The notes: generated by a model from the sequence alone, not told the origin. DNA of 64,000 bases from Microbacterium halotolerans (GCF_003569805.1 NZ_KZ984054.1:62001-126000); one strand, 5' to 3'; positions 27,504 through 36,562 are shown, counted from the first letter of the stretch. A program made the numbers and translations.

Positions 27504-27575
27504 CGCGGCGATCCGAGTGGTCTCGGTCAGCGGTTCATACCGACTGAGCAGCGGGTTCGACTCCCGTCGCCGCGT
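27504..27575 (+). tRNA. tRNA-like element with CAT anticodon loop (imperfect)
   Basis: These 72 bases fold much like a tRNA. The 5' CGCGGCG pairs with 3' CGCCGCG as a 7-bp acceptor stem, followed by T as discriminator; CCA is not encoded. CCGA/TCGG forms a 4-bp D stem with loop GTGGTC. GCGGG-TTCGACT-CCCGT is a perfect-looking T arm with a G-T closing pair. The anticodon loop is TTCATAC, with U33, CAT and A37 in their right places, but its 5-bp stem has two mismatches (C-A and G-G). Base 8 is A instead of the usual T. It could be a decaying tRNA-Met/tRNA-Ile2-type gene or a tRNA-shaped small RNA. It has its own promoter and a downstream hairpin. Confidence 0.4.
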
Positions 27576-27597
27576 CTACGTTTCGCAAAGGTCGGCC

Positions 27598-27617
27598 TCG
27601 GGCCGGCGGCGGCCCGA
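27598..27617 (+). terminator. hairpin after the tRNA-like element
   Basis: TCGGGCC (27598-27604) and GGCCCGA (27611-27617) form a perfect 7-bp stem with a 6-base loop. It lacks a long T-run but could end a transcript of about 120 bases that begins near 27500. Confidence 0.45.
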
Positions 27618-27763
27618 TCTGCGCATCCGGATGCGCTCACGTCGGGTCCGTGCGTGTGTCGCCCGTGTCCTTCGATCGGATGGAAGAGTCGGGAACACTC
27701 GGCGGATGCGCGTGGTTGCATGACCCAGACGGTCCCGACCGAGGGCCGCGACTCGGAGGAAAC

Positions 27764-28408
27764 ATGACGCGACTGGCCGTTATCGGAGGCACCGGATACG
27801 CCGGAGCCCACATCATCGAGCAGGCGAAGGGCAAGGGGATCGACGTCGTCTCGTACTCGCGGACGCAGCCGGAGGCGTCGGTCGACGGCGTCGAGTACCG
27901 CACGGGTGACTTCACTGATGAGACAGTGGCGTCCGAGATCGTGGCCGATGCCGACGTGGTGGTCGTCACGGCCGCCGCGCGCGGCGACATGCTCGGCCGT
28001 GTCGAGATGGGTACGGCGCAGCTGGCTGACCTGGCCGCGGCATCCGGTACTCGCCTCGGCGTCGTCGGAGGGGCAGGGTCGCTGCAGGCCTACGAGGGCG
28101 GTCCGCTGGTGTTCGACACCGACGGCTTCCCCGAGCCCGTGCAGCCGGAGGCGCGCGAGGCCGCCCGCATACTCGACGCGCTGCGTGAGCGCGGCGACGA
28201 CCTCGACTGGTTCTACATCAGCCCTGCCGCAGGCTTCGGTTCATTCGCGCCCGGTGAGGCGCGCGGCACGTATCGCACGGGCGGAGATGTGCTCGTCGCC
28301 GACGAGGCGGGCGAGTCCTTCATCTCAGGTGCGGACTTCGGCCTCGCCGTCGCCGATGAGGTGGCGACTCCCGCGCACCGCGGCACCCGCTTCACCGTCG
28401 GGTACTGA
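27764..28408 (+). CDS. NAD(P)H-binding epimerase-like protein (NmrA/YwnB type)
   Basis: This is a 214-residue single-domain Rossmann protein. The nucleotide loop IGGTGYAG is at residues 6-13, and the DFTDETVASEIVADADVVV and FYISPAAGF segments match small NAD(P)H-binding proteins that resemble flavin reductases or sugar epimerases but lack the SDR catalytic Tyr-X3-Lys. ATG 27764 follows a good GGAGGA ribosome site; 38 residues of further upstream frame cross the tRNA-like leader and are not family-like. It may be a redox sensor or reductase. Its substrate is not known. Confidence 0.87.
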   Translation: MTRLAVIGGTGYAGAHIIEQAKGKGIDVVSYSRTQPEASVDGVEYRTGDFTDETVASEIVADADVVVVTAAARGDMLGRVEMGTAQLADLAAASGTRLGVVGGAGSLQAYEGGPLVFDTDGFPEPVQPEAREAARILDALRERGDDLDWFYISPAAGFGSFAPGEARGTYRTGGDVLVADEAGESFISGADFGLAVADEVATPAHRGTRFTVGY

Positions 28409-28503
28409 TCCCGGGTTCGCTGCGGAGTCCGTGCGACCGTTGCAGTCGTGACGGAGCCGGCCTCCGCAGCGCACTCGTGCGCGGGAAGTGCGAGCATGGG
28501 GGA

Positions 28504-31020
28504 GTGACGACAGCGAACGCTTCAGCCAACCTCACCCGTGACGAGACTGCGGAGCGCGCCGCTGCCGTCACCGTATCCGCAGAGCATGTCGCGCTCGACG
28601 TGACCCGAGCGCGGGACGGGGATACGACGGGCTTCGGAGTGGTCGCAGTGCTCGAGATCGACGCGACGGCCTCGGAGACCTGGGTCGACTTCATCGGCGA
28701 GAGCGTCGAATCGGTGTCGGTGAACGGAGAGACCCGCGAGGTGGAGTGGAATGGCGCGCGCATCCGCGTGACCGGCCTCGAAGATGGGCGCAACATCATC
28801 CGGATCTCCGCCACGGGGGCTTACAGTCGCTCGGGCGAGGGCCTTCACCGCTTCGTCGACCCCGCCGACGGAGAGACGTACCTGTACACGCAGTACGAGC
28901 CTGCGGATGCGCGGCGCGTGACGCCGTGCTTCGAGCAGCCGGATATGAAGGCGCGCTGGAACTTCGAGGTGAGCGCGCCGACCGGATGGACGGTGCTGAA
29001 TAACGCTCCGGCCGTCGGTGTCGCCGAGCGCGAGAGCGTTCAGACCGTGCGCTTCGCCGAGACGCTGCCTATCCCGAGCTACATCACGGCGGTCGCCGCA
29101 GGACCGTACCATCGCGAAACGGGGGAGTGGACGCGGGGCGACCAGCGCGTGCAGCTCGGCGTGCTGTGCAGAGCGTCGCTGTCGGAGCATCTCGACGCGG
29201 AGAACATCCTCGAGATCACACGGCAGGGGCTCGACTTCTACGATGACGCGTTCGCGTACCCGTATCCGTGGGGCAAGTACGACCAGATCTTCGTTCCGGA
29301 GTACAACCTCGGCGCGATGGAGAACCCGGGGCTGGTCACGTTCACCGAGGACTACGTGTTCCGCGGGGCGGCGACCAGAGCGCAGCACGAGGGGCGCGCG
29401 AACACGATCCTGCACGAGATGGCGCACATGTGGTTCGGCGACCTCGCCACCATGCGCTGGTGGGACGACCTGTGGCTGAAGGAGTCCTTCGCCGACTACA
29501 TGGGCTCGCACGCATCGGCCGCCGCCACGCAGTACACCGATGCATGGGTGTCGTTCGCCAATCGCCGCAAGGCGTGGGCGTATCAGGCGGATCAGCTGCC
29601 CACGACGCATCCGGTCGTGGCCGACATTCCCGACCTCGAGGCGGCGAAGCTCAACTTCGACGGCATCACCTACGCCAAGGGCGCCTCCGTGCTCAAGCAG
29701 CTCGTCGCGTTCGTCGGCGAGGAGTCGTTCTTCGAGGCGGCGCGGCGCTACTTCGCCTCGCACGCCTTCGGCAGCACGACGCTGGACGATCTGCTGGCAC
29801 CTCTGGCTGATGCGTCGGGCCGCGACGTGCGGACATGGGCGGCTGCGTGGCTGTCCACGAGCGGAATGTCGACTATCGCGATCGACCGCGACGGCGACGA
29901 TGCGGCCATTGTTCAGACGGATCCGCGCCCGCACCGGATCGCCATCGGCGTGTACCGGATCACCGACGGCAGACTGCACCGGACGTCGCGCATCGATCTG
30001 GACATCGCCGAGGAACGGACTCTGCTTGCCGGCCCCGCTGCTGAAGCAGTGAAGCGGGCCGACCTCGTGCTCGTCAACGAGGGAGACCTCACCTATGCCA
30101 AGGCGCGTCTCGATGCGCGCTCGATCGATGCGGCATCCGAGGCGCTGTCCACGCTCCGAGACGACCTGGCGCGAGGACTCGTCTGGTCCTCGCTGTGGAA
30201 CGCCGTGCGCGACGGTGAGCTCGCCGTGGCCCGCTACCTCGACATCGTCCGCCGCCATGCAGGAGGGGAGGCGCACGTGGGGCTGCTCACCCAGACGCTC
30301 GACAATGCGGCGTTCGCTGTTGGCCACTACGTGCCCGATGCCTTCAGCTACGACGAGAGGCGCGCCTGGCTGGATGCGACGTGGCACGGCCTGCACGCAG
30401 CGGCTGCGGGAAGCGACGCGCAGCTGGCTTGGGCGCGCGCCGTCGCAGGTGCCGCGGGGCGCGACGACCACCTGGCGGACGACATCCGGGGCCTGCTCGA
30501 CGGGCGCGGCGTGCCGGACGGTCTCCCGCTCGACCCCGACCTGCGCTGGAGCCTGCTGGCCGCGCTCGCCGCGACCGGCCGTGCGACCGAGGAGGACGCC
30601 GACGCGGAGCTCGCCGGCGATGACACGATGTCGGGCCGCACCGCGTGGGTGCGCGTGCGCGCTTCGACACCGGATGCCGATGTGCGCGAGCGCGCGTGGC
30701 GTGCGGCCTGGGAAGACCAGACGCTCACGAATGACCACCTCTCTGCGACGATCTCCGGTGTGCGCGCCGGGGGCAGGCGCGACCTGATCGAACGCTTCGA
30801 CACCGACTACTTCGCCAGGCTGCGCGAGGTGTGGGAGACGCGCAGCATCGAGATCGCCAGGCGGCTCGTGCGCGACCTGTTCCCTCAGCGCGACGACCTC
30901 GCGCTCGCCGACGCGTGGCTCGAGGAGAACGCCGACGCACCGGGTTCGCTGCGGCGGCTCGTCATCGAGCAGCGCGACCATCTGCGTCGCGATCTGGACG
31001 TGCGCGCGGCGAACGCGTGA
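28504..31020 (+). CDS. pepN: aminopeptidase N (M1 family)
   Basis: This is an 838-residue cytosolic zinc aminopeptidase. The exopeptidase motif GAMEN and the zinc motif HEMAHMWFGD (HEXXH) are present, and the third ligand Glu follows in LKESFADYMG 18-19 residues later. The ERAP1-like C-terminal helical domain occupies about the last 350 residues. GTG 28504 is preferred because it follows a GGGGGAG stretch; an in-frame start at 28477 is possible. It stands alone. An equally long frame on the other strand is a shadow caused by GC bias. Confidence 0.95.
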   Translation: MTTANASANLTRDETAERAAAVTVSAEHVALDVTRARDGDTTGFGVVAVLEIDATASETWVDFIGESVESVSVNGETREVEWNGARIRVTGLEDGRNIIRISATGAYSRSGEGLHRFVDPADGETYLYTQYEPADARRVTPCFEQPDMKARWNFEVSAPTGWTVLNNAPAVGVAERESVQTVRFAETLPIPSYITAVAAGPYHRETGEWTRGDQRVQLGVLCRASLSEHLDAENILEITRQGLDFYDDAFAYPYPWGKYDQIFVPEYNLGAMENPGLVTFTEDYVFRGAATRAQHEGRANTILHEMAHMWFGDLATMRWWDDLWLKESFADYMGSHASAAATQYTDAWVSFANRRKAWAYQADQLPTTHPVVADIPDLEAAKLNFDGITYAKGASVLKQLVAFVGEESFFEAARRYFASHAFGSTTLDDLLAPLADASGRDVRTWAAAWLSTSGMSTIAIDRDGDDAAIVQTDPRPHRIAIGVYRITDGRLHRTSRIDLDIAEERTLLAGPAAEAVKRADLVLVNEGDLTYAKARLDARSIDAASEALSTLRDDLARGLVWSSLWNAVRDGELAVARYLDIVRRHAGGEAHVGLLTQTLDNAAFAVGHYVPDAFSYDERRAWLDATWHGLHAAAAGSDAQLAWARAVAGAAGRDDHLADDIRGLLDGRGVPDGLPLDPDLRWSLLAALAATGRATEEDADAELAGDDTMSGRTAWVRVRASTPDADVRERAWRAAWEDQTLTNDHLSATISGVRAGGRRDLIERFDTDYFARLREVWETRSIEIARRLVRDLFPQRDDLALADAWLEENADAPGSLRRLVIEQRDHLRRDLDVRAANA

Positions 31021-31133
31021 GAGAAGGACAGGGATCGCGCAGGGCACTGACGAATCGGCTCAGCGGTACGCAAGACAGCTCGCACTCGGTGATGGCCGCA
31101 CGCGCGACGCTGCCCGCCGACTCCGGAGGTGCG

Positions 31134-31313
31134 ATGCGGGAGGCGATCTCGCGGTTGAACGCCTATCTGGCCGAACTGATCAGGCTCGCGCACCGGGACA
31201 GGTTCTCGCTGGCCCATGCGGCCGAGCTGCTCGGCGTCCCCGCCTCGACGGCCAGGGGCGCTATCAGAGGTCAAGGGAACAGTCGCGGGAGCGCTGGAAC
31301 CGGCAACTGCTGA
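31134..31313 (+). CDS. small hypothetical protein with HTH-like segment
   Basis: This 59-codon frame starts with ATG 31134 after GGAGG at 31125-31129 (4-base spacing). The segment RFSLAHAAELLGVPASTARG looks like a helix-turn-helix of the kind used for resolvase- or sigma-factor-like DNA binding, and then the frame runs into a short Gly/Ser tail. An earlier in-frame ATG lies at 31092. It fills the otherwise empty 334-base gap between pepN and the HNH gene. I do not recognise a family. It may be a real small DNA-binding protein or a gene remnant. Confidence 0.35.
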   Translation: MREAISRLNAYLAELIRLAHRDRFSLAHAAELLGVPASTARGAIRGQGNSRGSAGTGNC

Positions 31314-31343
31314 TCAGCGAGGTCGAATGTCGGAGGCCGATTT

Positions 31344-31349
31344 TAGAAT
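31344..31349 (+). promoter_or_regulatory. -10 element of the DUF222-HNH gene
   Basis: TAGAAT ends 5 bases before ATG 31355 in an unusually AT-rich patch. No ribosome site is seen, which suggests a leaderless start. Confidence 0.5.
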
Positions 31350-31354
31350 GAAGC

Positions 31355-32962
31355 ATGGAACTCTTCACCGACATCGACGAGCAGGTGGCGCGGCTGCGCG
31401 GCCTGCTCGTCGGCGGTGCTGAAGGGGCAGACGATGTCGTGTCGGTGATCCGGGCGCTCGACGATGAGGAGCTCGCGCAGCTCATGGAGACGGCCGCGAA
31501 GCTCTCGCGCTCCGTCGACCGGGTCGAGGTGATCGGCGCGGGCGTCGTGGCCGAGCGGTCGACGCGCGAGGCGGGGCATGACGGGTTCGCGCAGAAGCGC
31601 GGGCATCGTAGGGCGACAGACTTCATCCAGGGCGTCACCGGCGGGTCGAAGGGCGACGCATATCAGCGCATTCGCGTCGGGACGTCGATCCTCGATGGCT
31701 TTCTGCCGGTGTCGGGGCGCCAGGGCGGCGCCGACGACGAGGAAGAGCCTGACGCAGCGATGAGCGGCGAGGCACAGCCGGGCTTCGGCGATCAGACAGA
31801 GGACGGCGGCAGCTCGGATGGCGGTGACGCTTCGCGTGCACCTGTGACGCCGCCGTCGTGGCATACGCCGCTCGATCATGCGCTTGTGCACGGTGGGCTC
31901 TCGCAGGCGCAGCACGACGCGATCCTCCGAGGGCTCGGGGAGCCGCCGACTGCGCCTGCCGCAGCGCCGATGTCGGGTGACGCTCCGCTCAGCACCGTCG
32001 ATGGTGCGCGCATCGAGCGGGAGTTCCGCGAGGCGTGGCGACTCGCGGCGGAGCAGCTCGCCGACGAAGCCGCGCACCGTTCTGTGGAGGAGCTGCGCAT
32101 GGCCGCGCGCACGATCCGCGATCGCCTCGACCCCGACGGCGCCGACAGGCGATACTTCGAGCGATATGAGGCGCGCTCCTATCGGATGTGGGTCGATGCC
32201 GATGGCCGTTCGCACGGATCGTTCGTCTTCGACGACGAGGGCGCCGCGTTCGTGCGGAGCGTGCTCGACAGTGCGCTGCGCCCTCGTCTGGGCGGGCCCC
32301 GCTTCGTGGACGCTGCCGAGAAGGAAGCAGCGCAGGAGCTCGTAGACGATCCGCGCACCTTCGAGCAGCTCTCCTACGATCTTCTCTTCGACGTGATCCG
32401 GTCGGGAACGCTGGCCGATGCGAAGAGCGTGCACGGCACGAAGCAGGCGGGCGTGCGGCTGGTGAGGATAGTCGACTCTCCGGCCGAGGTCGGCGGCGCC
32501 GCACACACCGAGGATCGGCTGACGCGCGTGCCCGCACCGGTCGCCGACCAGCGCGCCTGCGACACCGGCACCGTACCCGTGTCGGTGTCGCCAGCGGGCG
32601 ACCCGCTCAACGTGGGCCGAGAGCACCGGCTGTTCACACCGGCGCAGCGCATCGCCCTCGCTGTCCGCGACGGCGGTTGCCGCTGGCGCGGCTGCGACCG
32701 ACCCGCGTCCTATTGCGAGGCGCACCACATCGACCACTTCGCCGAAGGCGGCCGTACGGATGTCAACAGGGGCATCCTGCTCTGCCGCTTCCACCACATG
32801 CGTCTGCACACCGGCGGTCATCGCATCACCCGCACCGACAAGCGCGACTTCGTCCTGCACGATCCCGGCGGAGGCGCAGAAGACCTCCCTCCGCGGTTGG
32901 CCCTCGAGTATGCCTTCCACGGCATAGACCCGCCGCCGAAGAGATTCCGGCCCGCCGCGTAG
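31355..32962 (+). CDS. DUF222 and HNH-nuclease domain protein (13E12-like)
   Basis: This is a 535-residue protein. The N-terminal two thirds form the DUF222 helical domain common in actinobacteria, with a low-complexity Gly/Asp/Ser insertion around residues 115-165. The C-terminal HNH domain has CRWRGCDRPASYCEAHHIDH, the asparagine-containing NRGILLCRFHHMRLH and paired Cys for zinc. Members are often present in several copies per genome and sometimes lie near mobile elements. No transposase, tRNA or repeat border is seen here. The nuclease activity is inferred from the domain only; its role is unknown. Confidence 0.9.
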   Translation: MELFTDIDEQVARLRGLLVGGAEGADDVVSVIRALDDEELAQLMETAAKLSRSVDRVEVIGAGVVAERSTREAGHDGFAQKRGHRRATDFIQGVTGGSKGDAYQRIRVGTSILDGFLPVSGRQGGADDEEEPDAAMSGEAQPGFGDQTEDGGSSDGGDASRAPVTPPSWHTPLDHALVHGGLSQAQHDAILRGLGEPPTAPAAAPMSGDAPLSTVDGARIEREFREAWRLAAEQLADEAAHRSVEELRMAARTIRDRLDPDGADRRYFERYEARSYRMWVDADGRSHGSFVFDDEGAAFVRSVLDSALRPRLGGPRFVDAAEKEAAQELVDDPRTFEQLSYDLLFDVIRSGTLADAKSVHGTKQAGVRLVRIVDSPAEVGGAAHTEDRLTRVPAPVADQRACDTGTVPVSVSPAGDPLNVGREHRLFTPAQRIALAVRDGGCRWRGCDRPASYCEAHHIDHFAEGGRTDVNRGILLCRFHHMRLHTGGHRITRTDKRDFVLHDPGGGAEDLPPRLALEYAFHGIDPPPKRFRPAA

Positions 32963-33063
32963 CGACCGCGGAACTGCGCTGGTAGCGTGACGCGCATGCG
33001 TTGCCACCGAGCTTGATCCTCATTCTCCGACGGGCGCGACCCGCGCCGACGAAAGGTTCGCTC

Positions 33064-33939
33064 ATGCACGCTGCTTCCCTCCCGCTGTCAGGCAAGACGG
33101 CGCTGATCACCGGTGTCTCCCGCCGCCGCGGCATCGGGTTCTCCGTGGCGCGAGAACTCGCAGACCGCGGTGCGAATGTGTTCATTCAGCACTTCCGACC
33201 CCACGATCTCGATCAGCCGTGGGGCGGTGACGACCTGGATCTCGTGCGCTCAGAGCTTCGCGCGGCATCGGGGCCGACGGCGCGCTTCGGTGACGTCGAA
33301 GCCGACCTGTCGGACCGGCACGCCGCGACCGCCGTCCTCGGTGCAGCGGAAGCGCTCACCGGCACTGTGGACATCCTGGTCTGTAACCAGGCCAAGAGCG
33401 GCGGCGACGGCAGCATCCTCGACATGACCGCAGACTCGCTCGACGCGCACTGGGCGGTCAACGCGCGCGCGACGCTGCTGCTCACGGCCGAGTTCGCCCG
33501 TTCCAAGAATCCGGTTGCAGACGGCGCGGCCCGGCGCCCTGGAGAGCGCATCGACTCGGGCAAGCCGTTCGCCGAGCCGACGGGCAAGGTGTTCTGGATG
33601 ACATCCGGTCAGCTGCATGGTCCGATGCGCGGCGAGATCGCCTATGCGACGAGCAAGGCGGGGCTTGCCGGAGTGACGGCAACCGTCGCCGCGGAACTGC
33701 TGGAGCTCGGGATCGTGCTCAACACGATCGACCCCGGCCCCGTGAACACCGGCTACATGGACCCCGACAGCACGGACCGCTCGCTCGATGCCCTCGAACA
33801 GCATCTCGCCACGACGCCGTTCGGTCGGTACGGACACCCCAGCGACCCCGCGAACCTGATCGGATGGCTTGCCACCGACAGCGGCTCGTGGATCGTCGGC
33901 CAGGTGCTCACGAGCGATGGCGGCTTCTCGCTCGAATAG
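33064..33939 (+). CDS. short-chain dehydrogenase/reductase
   Basis: This is a 291-residue SDR enzyme. The cofactor loop is TGVSRRRGIG near residue 16, an NAG-like motif appears as CNQAKSGG, and the catalytic Tyr-X3-Lys is AYATSKAGL. The PGPVNTGYM and LTSDGGFSLE ends are typical of 3-oxoacyl-ACP reductase-like SDRs. The unusual CNQAK in place of NNAG, and an insertion before the catalytic serine region, suggest a subfamily with its own substrate, not FabG proper. ATG 33064 follows a GAAAGG ribosome site. Confidence 0.9.
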   Translation: MHAASLPLSGKTALITGVSRRRGIGFSVARELADRGANVFIQHFRPHDLDQPWGGDDLDLVRSELRAASGPTARFGDVEADLSDRHAATAVLGAAEALTGTVDILVCNQAKSGGDGSILDMTADSLDAHWAVNARATLLLTAEFARSKNPVADGAARRPGERIDSGKPFAEPTGKVFWMTSGQLHGPMRGEIAYATSKAGLAGVTATVAAELLELGIVLNTIDPGPVNTGYMDPDSTDRSLDALEQHLATTPFGRYGHPSDPANLIGWLATDSGSWIVGQVLTSDGGFSLE

Positions 33940-34019
33940 TCGCTTGCGCGCGATGACTGCGCGCCCGTCGATGTCGACGCAGCTCCTCGTCGCGCGTCGG
34001 CGATGTCCGTCCCTGCGGC

Positions 34020-34625
34020 TCACACGAAGCGCATGCCCAGCACCAGCTCGTCCGGCCGCGACGCGAGTGTCTCGAATCCCAGTCGTCGATAGAACCCGAT
34101 CGCACTCTGGTTCTCTGGAGCGACGCCGAGGTGCACGCCCGTGCAGCCGTGTTGTCGCAGGGCGCCGGTCAGTTCTTCGATGAGTGCGCGGCCCATGCCG
34201 CCGCCGCGACAGCGCTCCAGCAGATTGATGTGCAGGTGCGCGGGGAACTCCTCGAGCAAGCCGTCCCGAGTCGCCGATGGGCGGTGGAACCGTCGGATCA
34301 GTCGGGCATCCGGGGTGCGGGCGTTCTCCACCTCGGGCGTCAGCGGGTACTGTTCGCGCAGCGTCGGCCACCAGTGCTGCTCCAGCCAGGATTCGAAGGT
34401 GCGCGTGTCCGGTGCGCCGACCGCGTACCCGCCGACACCGTGCTCGTCCACGGCGACGAGGGCGAACTTCGGTTCTCCCGCCAGGTACGCCCCCGCGTAG
34501 GCGTGCCCCAGCAGATCGGGGTTCTCGTGCTCCTCGGTGGCGTCGCCACCGGCCGCACCGGTCTTCAGACAGACCCGGTACACCCCTGATACGTCGTGCG
34601 TGCTCGCGCGGCGGATGCGTCCCAT
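34020..34625 (-). CDS. GNAT-family N-acetyltransferase
   Basis: This is a 201-residue acetyltransferase. The acetyl-CoA loop is RGGGMGRALIEEL (the Q/RxxGxG/A motif), followed by HLGVAPENQSAIGFYRRLGF, the classic GNAT motif B. The N-terminus MGRIRRASTHDVSGVYRV fits the family start. A central insertion of about 60 residues lengthens it beyond minimal GNATs, and the overall plan resembles bacterial homologues of eukaryotic protein O-GlcNAcase-linked acetyltransferases. The substrate is unknown. It is convergent with the SDR gene. Confidence 0.88.
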   Translation of the reverse strand: MGRIRRASTHDVSGVYRVCLKTGAAGGDATEEHENPDLLGHAYAGAYLAGEPKFALVAVDEHGVGGYAVGAPDTRTFESWLEQHWWPTLREQYPLTPEVENARTPDARLIRRFHRPSATRDGLLEEFPAHLHINLLERCRGGGMGRALIEELTGALRQHGCTGVHLGVAPENQSAIGFYRRLGFETLASRPDELVLGMRFV

Positions 34626-34631
34626 GCGCCC

Positions 34632-34637
34632 AGGCTA
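34632..34637 (-). promoter_or_regulatory. -10 element of the GNAT gene (leaderless type)
   Basis: On the minus strand TAGCCT ends 6 bases before the ATG at 34625. Confidence 0.5.
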
Positions 34638-35040
34638 CGCGTGCGCGCGACCAGCGAAATCGACCGCGATCACGCGGCCCGGGCGCGTCTTCCCACAGCA
34701 TCCGGCGTCGCCCGCGTGCGAGCGGCCATCTGCGTGAGCAGCGCCGCCGCCTCTTCCGCGGGTCGACGCCGGTGGTGATGCGCCAGCTTACGAGCCTGGT
34801 CGATGCGTCGGCGAGACGTTCGTCGAGCTCTCCGACCAAGGTGACCGTCGCGATTCGTCCGCGTGTGCTTCACGACCTCGTCTTCGCATCGAATCCGCGT
34901 CTCGGGCTGGTCTCGCCGGCCTCGGATGCCGAGGAACCCGCAAGGGGTAGGGTATTGGGCGGCCAGGCGCGGCGCGCGTCACGACCCCTTCAGTCCCCAC
35001 ACCATCCGGGCGGCGGGCGATCCACAAGATCGGACGAAAC
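34638..35040. other. intergenic region without an intact gene
   Basis: About 400 bases separate the GNAT gene from the sugar porter. Minus-strand frames here contain stretches such as EEAAALLTQMAARTRATPD and GELDERLADASTRL that look protein-like, but they are in different frames and lack a good start, so any gene is broken. Near the right end, TAGGGT at 34948-34953 is a plausible -10 for the sugar porter, giving a leader of about 80 bases. Confidence 0.4.
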
Positions 35041-36453
35041 ATGACAAACGCACAGGTGCCGCGCATCAGCGGTCGCGTCATCGGCATCTCCATCGCGGCG
35101 GCTCTCGGCGGCTTCCTCTTCGGCTACGACACCTCGGTGATCAACGGTGCAGTGGATGCGCTCTCCGCCGACTTCGCGCTCGGCGCCGGGCTGCAGGGCT
35201 TCGCCGTGTCGATCGCCCTGCTCGGCTGCGCGCTGGGCGCATGGTTCGCAGGCAGTCTCGCCAACCGCTACGGACGCGTCCCCGTCATGCTCGTGGCAGC
35301 CATCCTGTTCTTCATCTCGGCGATCGGATCCGGCTTCGCCTTCGGCGTCGCGGACCTCATGGTATGGCGAGCCGTCGGCGGGCTCGGGGTGGGGGCGGCC
35401 TCAGTCATCGCGCCTGCCTACATCGCGGAGGTGTCGCCCGCTCGAGTGCGCGGCAGGCTCGGGTCGCTGCAGCAGCTCGCCATCGTGAGCGGCATCTTCG
35501 CCGCTCTGCTGACCAATGCGATCCTCGCGGCGACGTCGGGCGGCGCAGCCGAGACGTTCTGGTTCGGCATCGAGACCTGGCGCTGGATGTTCATGGTCGA
35601 AGCGGTCCCCGCCGTCGTGTACGGCGCGATGTCGCTGCGCCTGCCGGAGTCGCCCCGCTACCTCGTGCGCAAAGGCGACGTCGATCGTGCGTCGCAGGTG
35701 CTCTACGACTTCAGCGGTGAGCCGGATGTGAACCTCAAGATCCAGCAGATCCGCGACTCCCTGCAGGACGAGACGAAGGAATCGCTGCGCGACCTCGCAG
35801 GGCGCGCCTTCGGCTTGAAGCCGATCGTCTGGGTCGGCATCCTGCTCAGCGTGTTCCAGCAGTTCGTCGGCATCAACGTGATCTTCTACTACTCGACGAC
35901 GCTGTGGCGCTCGGTCGGATTCAGCGAGGACAGCGCCCTGCTCACCAGCGTGATCTCGTCGATCACGAACATCGTCGTCACGATCGTCGCGATCCTGCTC
36001 GTCGACAAAGTCGGCCGCAAGGCGCTGCTCGTCGCGGGGTCGATCCTGATGACGATCGCCCTGGGCACGATGGCCGTCGCGTTCTCCTTCGCACAGCTCG
36101 TCACAGCGGACGACGGCTCCGTCTCCGCCAGCCTCGAGGCGCCGTGGTCGATCATCGCGCTCGTCGCGGCGAACCTGTTCGTCGTCGGATTCGGCGCAAC
36201 GTGGGGCCCGATCGTGTGGGTGCTGCTCGGCGAGATGTTCCCGAACCGCTTCCGCGCCAGCGCTCTCGCCGTCGCAGCAGCCGCGCAGTGGCTCGCGAAC
36301 TTCGCGATCTCGACCACGTTCCCATGGCTCAGCGGCATCTCGCTCACCCTCGCGTACGGCTTGTACGCCGCTTTCAGCGCGCTCTCGCTCGTCTTCGTCG
36401 TGTTCAAGGTGCGCGAGACGAGGGGTAAGGAGCTGGAGTCGATGGAGGGTTAG
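35041..36453 (+). CDS. sugar porter family MFS transporter
   Basis: This is a 470-residue transporter with twelve helices. Signatures of the sugar porter family are present: FGYDTSVINGA in helix 1, the loop motif NRYGRVP, PESPRYLVRKG after helix 6, QQFVGINVIFYYS in helix 7 and DKVGRKALL in the second half. These suggest proton-coupled uptake of a pentose or hexose (XylE/GalP/AraE type). The ATG follows a purine-rich leader. No sugar-catabolic gene or regulator is adjacent. Confidence 0.93.
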   Translation: MTNAQVPRISGRVIGISIAAALGGFLFGYDTSVINGAVDALSADFALGAGLQGFAVSIALLGCALGAWFAGSLANRYGRVPVMLVAAILFFISAIGSGFAFGVADLMVWRAVGGLGVGAASVIAPAYIAEVSPARVRGRLGSLQQLAIVSGIFAALLTNAILAATSGGAAETFWFGIETWRWMFMVEAVPAVVYGAMSLRLPESPRYLVRKGDVDRASQVLYDFSGEPDVNLKIQQIRDSLQDETKESLRDLAGRAFGLKPIVWVGILLSVFQQFVGINVIFYYSTTLWRSVGFSEDSALLTSVISSITNIVVTIVAILLVDKVGRKALLVAGSILMTIALGTMAVAFSFAQLVTADDGSVSASLEAPWSIIALVAANLFVVGFGATWGPIVWVLLGEMFPNRFRASALAVAAAAQWLANFAISTTFPWLSGISLTLAYGLYAAFSALSLVFVVFKVRETRGKELESMEG

Positions 36454-36479
36454 CACAGCACAGCGTGTGCGGTGCTGTG
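36454..36479 (+). terminator. hairpin after the sugar porter gene
   Basis: CACAGCAC (36454-36461) pairs with GTGCTGTG (36472-36479) around a 10-base loop, directly after the stop codon. The sequence downstream is moderately T/G rich. Confidence 0.5.
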
Positions 36480-36547
36480 GTTGTGATTGCCAGCGATATC
36501 GCAGGTCGGGCTGGTGTGTCGCAGGCGGGCGGCGGATGCGTGCCGCT

Positions 36548-36553
36548 TAGCCT
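36548..36553 (+). promoter_or_regulatory. -10 element of ftsE
   Basis: TAGCCT lies 9 bases before ATG 36563, so the transcript would start at or just before the start codon. Confidence 0.45.
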
Positions 36554-36562
36554 GGGTACGCC

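Noticed and set aside
27504..27575. Reading the tRNA-like element as tRNA-Sec (TCA)
   Set aside because: The loop could be shifted to show TCA, but the long variable arm and 8-bp acceptor stem of tRNA-Sec are absent.
28522..31047. An 841-codon open frame on the strand opposite pepN
   Set aside because: It is a GC-bias shadow: rich in Arg, His and Val, with no family motifs, while pepN on the other strand has all M1 signatures.
34638..35040. Protein-like minus-strand fragments before the sugar porter
   Set aside because: Pieces occur in two frames with a stop upstream and no start. They are too short to assign to a family, so no pseudogene was called.
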